Assembly: GCA_001803395.1 (NCBI GenBank)
Contig: MHBU01000021.1
Span: 3,003-50,809 of the forward strand
DNA: 47,807 nucleotides
Direction: 5' to 3'
Source: Methylotenera sp. RIFCSPLOWO2_02_FULL_45_14
GTDB lineage: Bacteria; Pseudomonadota; Gammaproteobacteria; Burkholderiales; Methylophilaceae
Of the stretch, positions 46,384 through 47,807 are shown in pieces; the first letter of the stretch is position 1, and each line of letters begins with the position of its first letter. The position numbers and the translations under genes were made by a program. The notes under the pieces are model-generated. The model ran no database searches. It saw only the letters and a list, made by a program, of their open reading frames with translations, and was not told where the DNA came from.

Positions 46384-46642
46384 AATACTCTCCTAAAAAT
46401 ATAATTAGATTGTTTTAATCAAAAAATTACCATAAGCAAGTTAACTTTAGACAAAAATACAATCTACCAAATAAAATATAGATTTTATTTTACATTAACT
46501 ATTATTACCTAAGTGAAACTTTTATAGCTAAAATTCATAAATTTAGTGTATTATTTTCCGCATTAGTTAATGAAATTAACTTTTCTACAAGAATTGCTTA
46601 CACTCTTGTAATATTTAATTAAATATTATTGATAGGACTAGC
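46384..46642. other. Divergent promoter region of fae-like and XRE-cupin genes
   Basis: AT-rich. It contains one TGAAACTTT box (46514-46522), the same motif as before mgdA, and promoter-like TTGCTT (46597) followed at about 16 bases by an AT-rich -10 for the plus-strand regulator. Confidence 0.45.
46514..46522 (+). promoter_or_regulatory. TGAAACTTT box
   Basis: The fourth intergenic copy of the motif seen three times upstream of mgdA. It lies in the divergent region between the fae-like gene and the XRE-cupin regulator, a position suited to autoregulation. Confidence 0.45.
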
Positions 46643-47281
46643 GTGGCAATACGAAATGAAAATGAAAGCGTAAAAACCGATATTCAACCAAAATCACTTG
46701 GGCGGCACTTAGGCGCCACAATTCGTCAACTTCGCTTAGATCACAATCTGACAATTGCTGCAGTATCTGAACGGGCAGGTATAAGTCGTGGAATGTTAAG
46801 TAAAATTGAAAATAGTCTTGCTGCAACCAGTCTAGAAACCCTCGAACAGCTTGCGAATGCCTTAGGCGTGACTTTATCCAAACTATTCCAAAACTATAAT
46901 CTACCTCGTGGTGCTGCTCAATTAGTTAAAAAAGGTGAGGGTATGGAAGTGGTGAGAAGAGGCACCCGTGTGGGCCATACATACCAACTACTTGCCTACG
47001 ACCAAGGTCCACATAAAACGTTTGAACCATTTTTGATCTCTCTTGAAGATTCTGGCGAGGAATTTCCTGCGTTTGAACATCCAGGCACGGAGTTTATTCA
47101 TATGCTAGAAGGCATACTTGAATATCGCGTAGGGGAAGAAACTTTTGTTCTTAATAGTGGAGATTCACTTACATTTCAGGGAGAAATTCCACATCGTCCT
47201 GAAGCACTTATAAAAACACCCATCAAATTTCTTGCCATCATCCATTACGATTCTCCCAACCAAGAGTATTCTGAAGAATGA
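46643..47281 (+). CDS. XRE-family regulator with C-terminal cupin domain
   Basis: A 212-residue regulator: an XRE helix-turn-helix at about 15-75 (LGATIRQLRLDHNLTIAAVS, GMLSKIEN) and a cupin at about 130-205 (EFPAFEHPGTEFIHMLEGIL, FQGEIPHRPE). This is the PuuR-like layout, in which the cupin senses a small amine or amino-acid derivative. The start is GTG at 46643 after AGGA. It overlaps the GNAT gene by 4 bases. It is the best candidate for binding the TGAAACTT boxes and controlling the NMG genes; this is inference. Confidence 0.88.
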   Translation: MAIRNENESVKTDIQPKSLGRHLGATIRQLRLDHNLTIAAVSERAGISRGMLSKIENSLAATSLETLEQLANALGVTLSKLFQNYNLPRGAAQLVKKGEGMEVVRRGTRVGHTYQLLAYDQGPHKTFEPFLISLEDSGEEFPAFEHPGTEFIHMLEGILEYRVGEETFVLNSGDSLTFQGEIPHRPEALIKTPIKFLAIIHYDSPNQEYSEE

Positions 47282-47733
47282 TGGAAAATATAACTTATGG
47301 CGAGGCAAAAGAGACTGATATTCCTTGTTTGGTAAGCCTATTGTCTATTTTATTTAATATAGAAAAAGATTTTAATCCAGATTTAACTAAACAGAAAAAT
47401 GGCCTTGAATTACTTCTTAATAACACAGTAGCAACTATACAAGTTGCTAGAAACTCAAATGGAACTGTTATCGGAATGGTAACAGCCCAGTTAGTCATCT
47501 CTACCGCTCAAGGTTCTGCTTCAGCATGGATTGAAGACATGGTGGTAGACTCACTATATAGAGGGCATGGTGTTGGCAAGCAACTTCTACTAAAAGCTCT
47601 AGAATGGGCTAAAATCAGTGGTGCTACACGGGCTCAACTGCTAGTGGATATGACGAATACAGATGCAATAGGTTATTACGAACATCTAAAGTGGGAATCT
47701 ACACAACTGCAAGCGCGTAGAGTTTTTTTATAA
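47278..47733 (+). CDS. GNAT-family N-acetyltransferase
   Basis: A 151-residue acetyltransferase of the GNAT fold: MVVDSLYRGHGVGKQLL holds the acetyl-CoA binding R-x2-G-x-G loop and ARRVFL ends the domain. The substrate is unknown; small amines or amino acids fit the neighbourhood. The start overlaps the regulator stop (ATGA), so the two are translated together. Confidence 0.87.
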   Translation: MMENITYGEAKETDIPCLVSLLSILFNIEKDFNPDLTKQKNGLELLLNNTVATIQVARNSNGTVIGMVTAQLVISTAQGSASAWIEDMVVDSLYRGHGVGKQLLLKALEWAKISGATRAQLLVDMTNTDAIGYYEHLKWESTQLQARRVFL

Positions 47734-47807
47734 GCTTGATTCAACAAAACACTATACATCTGCAATGGGGTTTACGACCATCACAGATGTTAAATTAACT
47801 TAATAAC
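47734..47807. other. 3' flank of the GNAT gene
   Basis: Only 74 bases remain to the window edge. No terminator hairpin or gene is visible. Confidence 0.4.

Overview
The window looks like chromosomal DNA of an obligate or facultative methylotroph of the betaproteobacterial family Methylophilaceae (Methylophilus/Methylotenera type). The reasons are a trimethylamine dehydrogenase and an electron-transfer flavoprotein that read almost like the Methylophilus W3A1 proteins as I remember them, a complete N-methylglutamate (NMG) pathway, a formaldehyde-activating-enzyme homologue, a cytochrome c''/SHP-type haem protein, and moderate to low GC. The assignment is from memory of protein families; no search was run.

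Layout. 1-3.3 kb: an SHP-type c-haem operon (cytochrome b, SHP/cytochrome c'', dihaem cytochrome, OmpR-type regulator cut by the window edge) and a CDF metal transporter. 3.5-5.6 kb: a stress cluster on the plus strand (BON lipoprotein, DUF302, CbpA, CbpM), followed by a dead IS256-family fragment. 6.1-12.2 kb: a Cys/Met PLP enzyme, a NarX/NarL-like two-component pair, a divergent PAS-only membrane protein and a TorF-type outer-membrane protein. 12.7-22.7 kb (all minus strand): amino-acid-type permease, trimethylamine dehydrogenase, a globin-fold protein whose haem-ligand histidine is Tyr, an EtfD-like membrane Fe-S oxidoreductase, an LRV-repeat protein, etfB and etfA. 23.4-28.3 kb (plus strand): EamA-type permease, small winged-helix protein, a 38-aa membrane protein, a decayed ribBA fragment, a cupin and dimethylamine dehydrogenase. 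28.6-31.2 kb (minus): unknown protein, RibB with a degenerate RibA domain, FolE2. 31.5-34.9 kb (minus): four small membrane proteins, an ethanolamine-permease-like transporter and a membrane-anchored unknown. 35.2-44.7 kb (minus): mgdABCD-gmaS-mgsABC. 45-47.7 kb: N-formylglutamate amidohydrolase, a Fae-like protein, an XRE-cupin regulator and a GNAT acetyltransferase.

How it works together (inference from families): trimethylamine is demethylated to dimethylamine, then to methylamine, by two FMN/4Fe-4S dehydrogenases, releasing formaldehyde. Electrons go to ETF (etfAB) and probably to quinone through the EtfD-like protein. Methylamine is then ligated to glutamate (GmaS), converted to N-methylglutamate (MgsABC) and oxidised (MgdABCD). 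FolE2 and RibB may supply folate and flavin. At least three permease systems, two of them with tiny membrane proteins, accompany the catabolic genes. A repeated TGAAACTT box lies in the intergenic regions around mgdA/formylglutamate amidohydrolase and fae-like/XRE-cupin, suggesting one local regulon.

The parts that look least described are: the small-membrane-protein/permease module next to the NMG operon; the globin-fold protein with Tyr at the proximal position inside the trimethylamine electron-transfer operon; the LRV protein between EtfD and ETF; and the Fae-like protein lacking the usual histidine, convergent with formylglutamate amidohydrolase.
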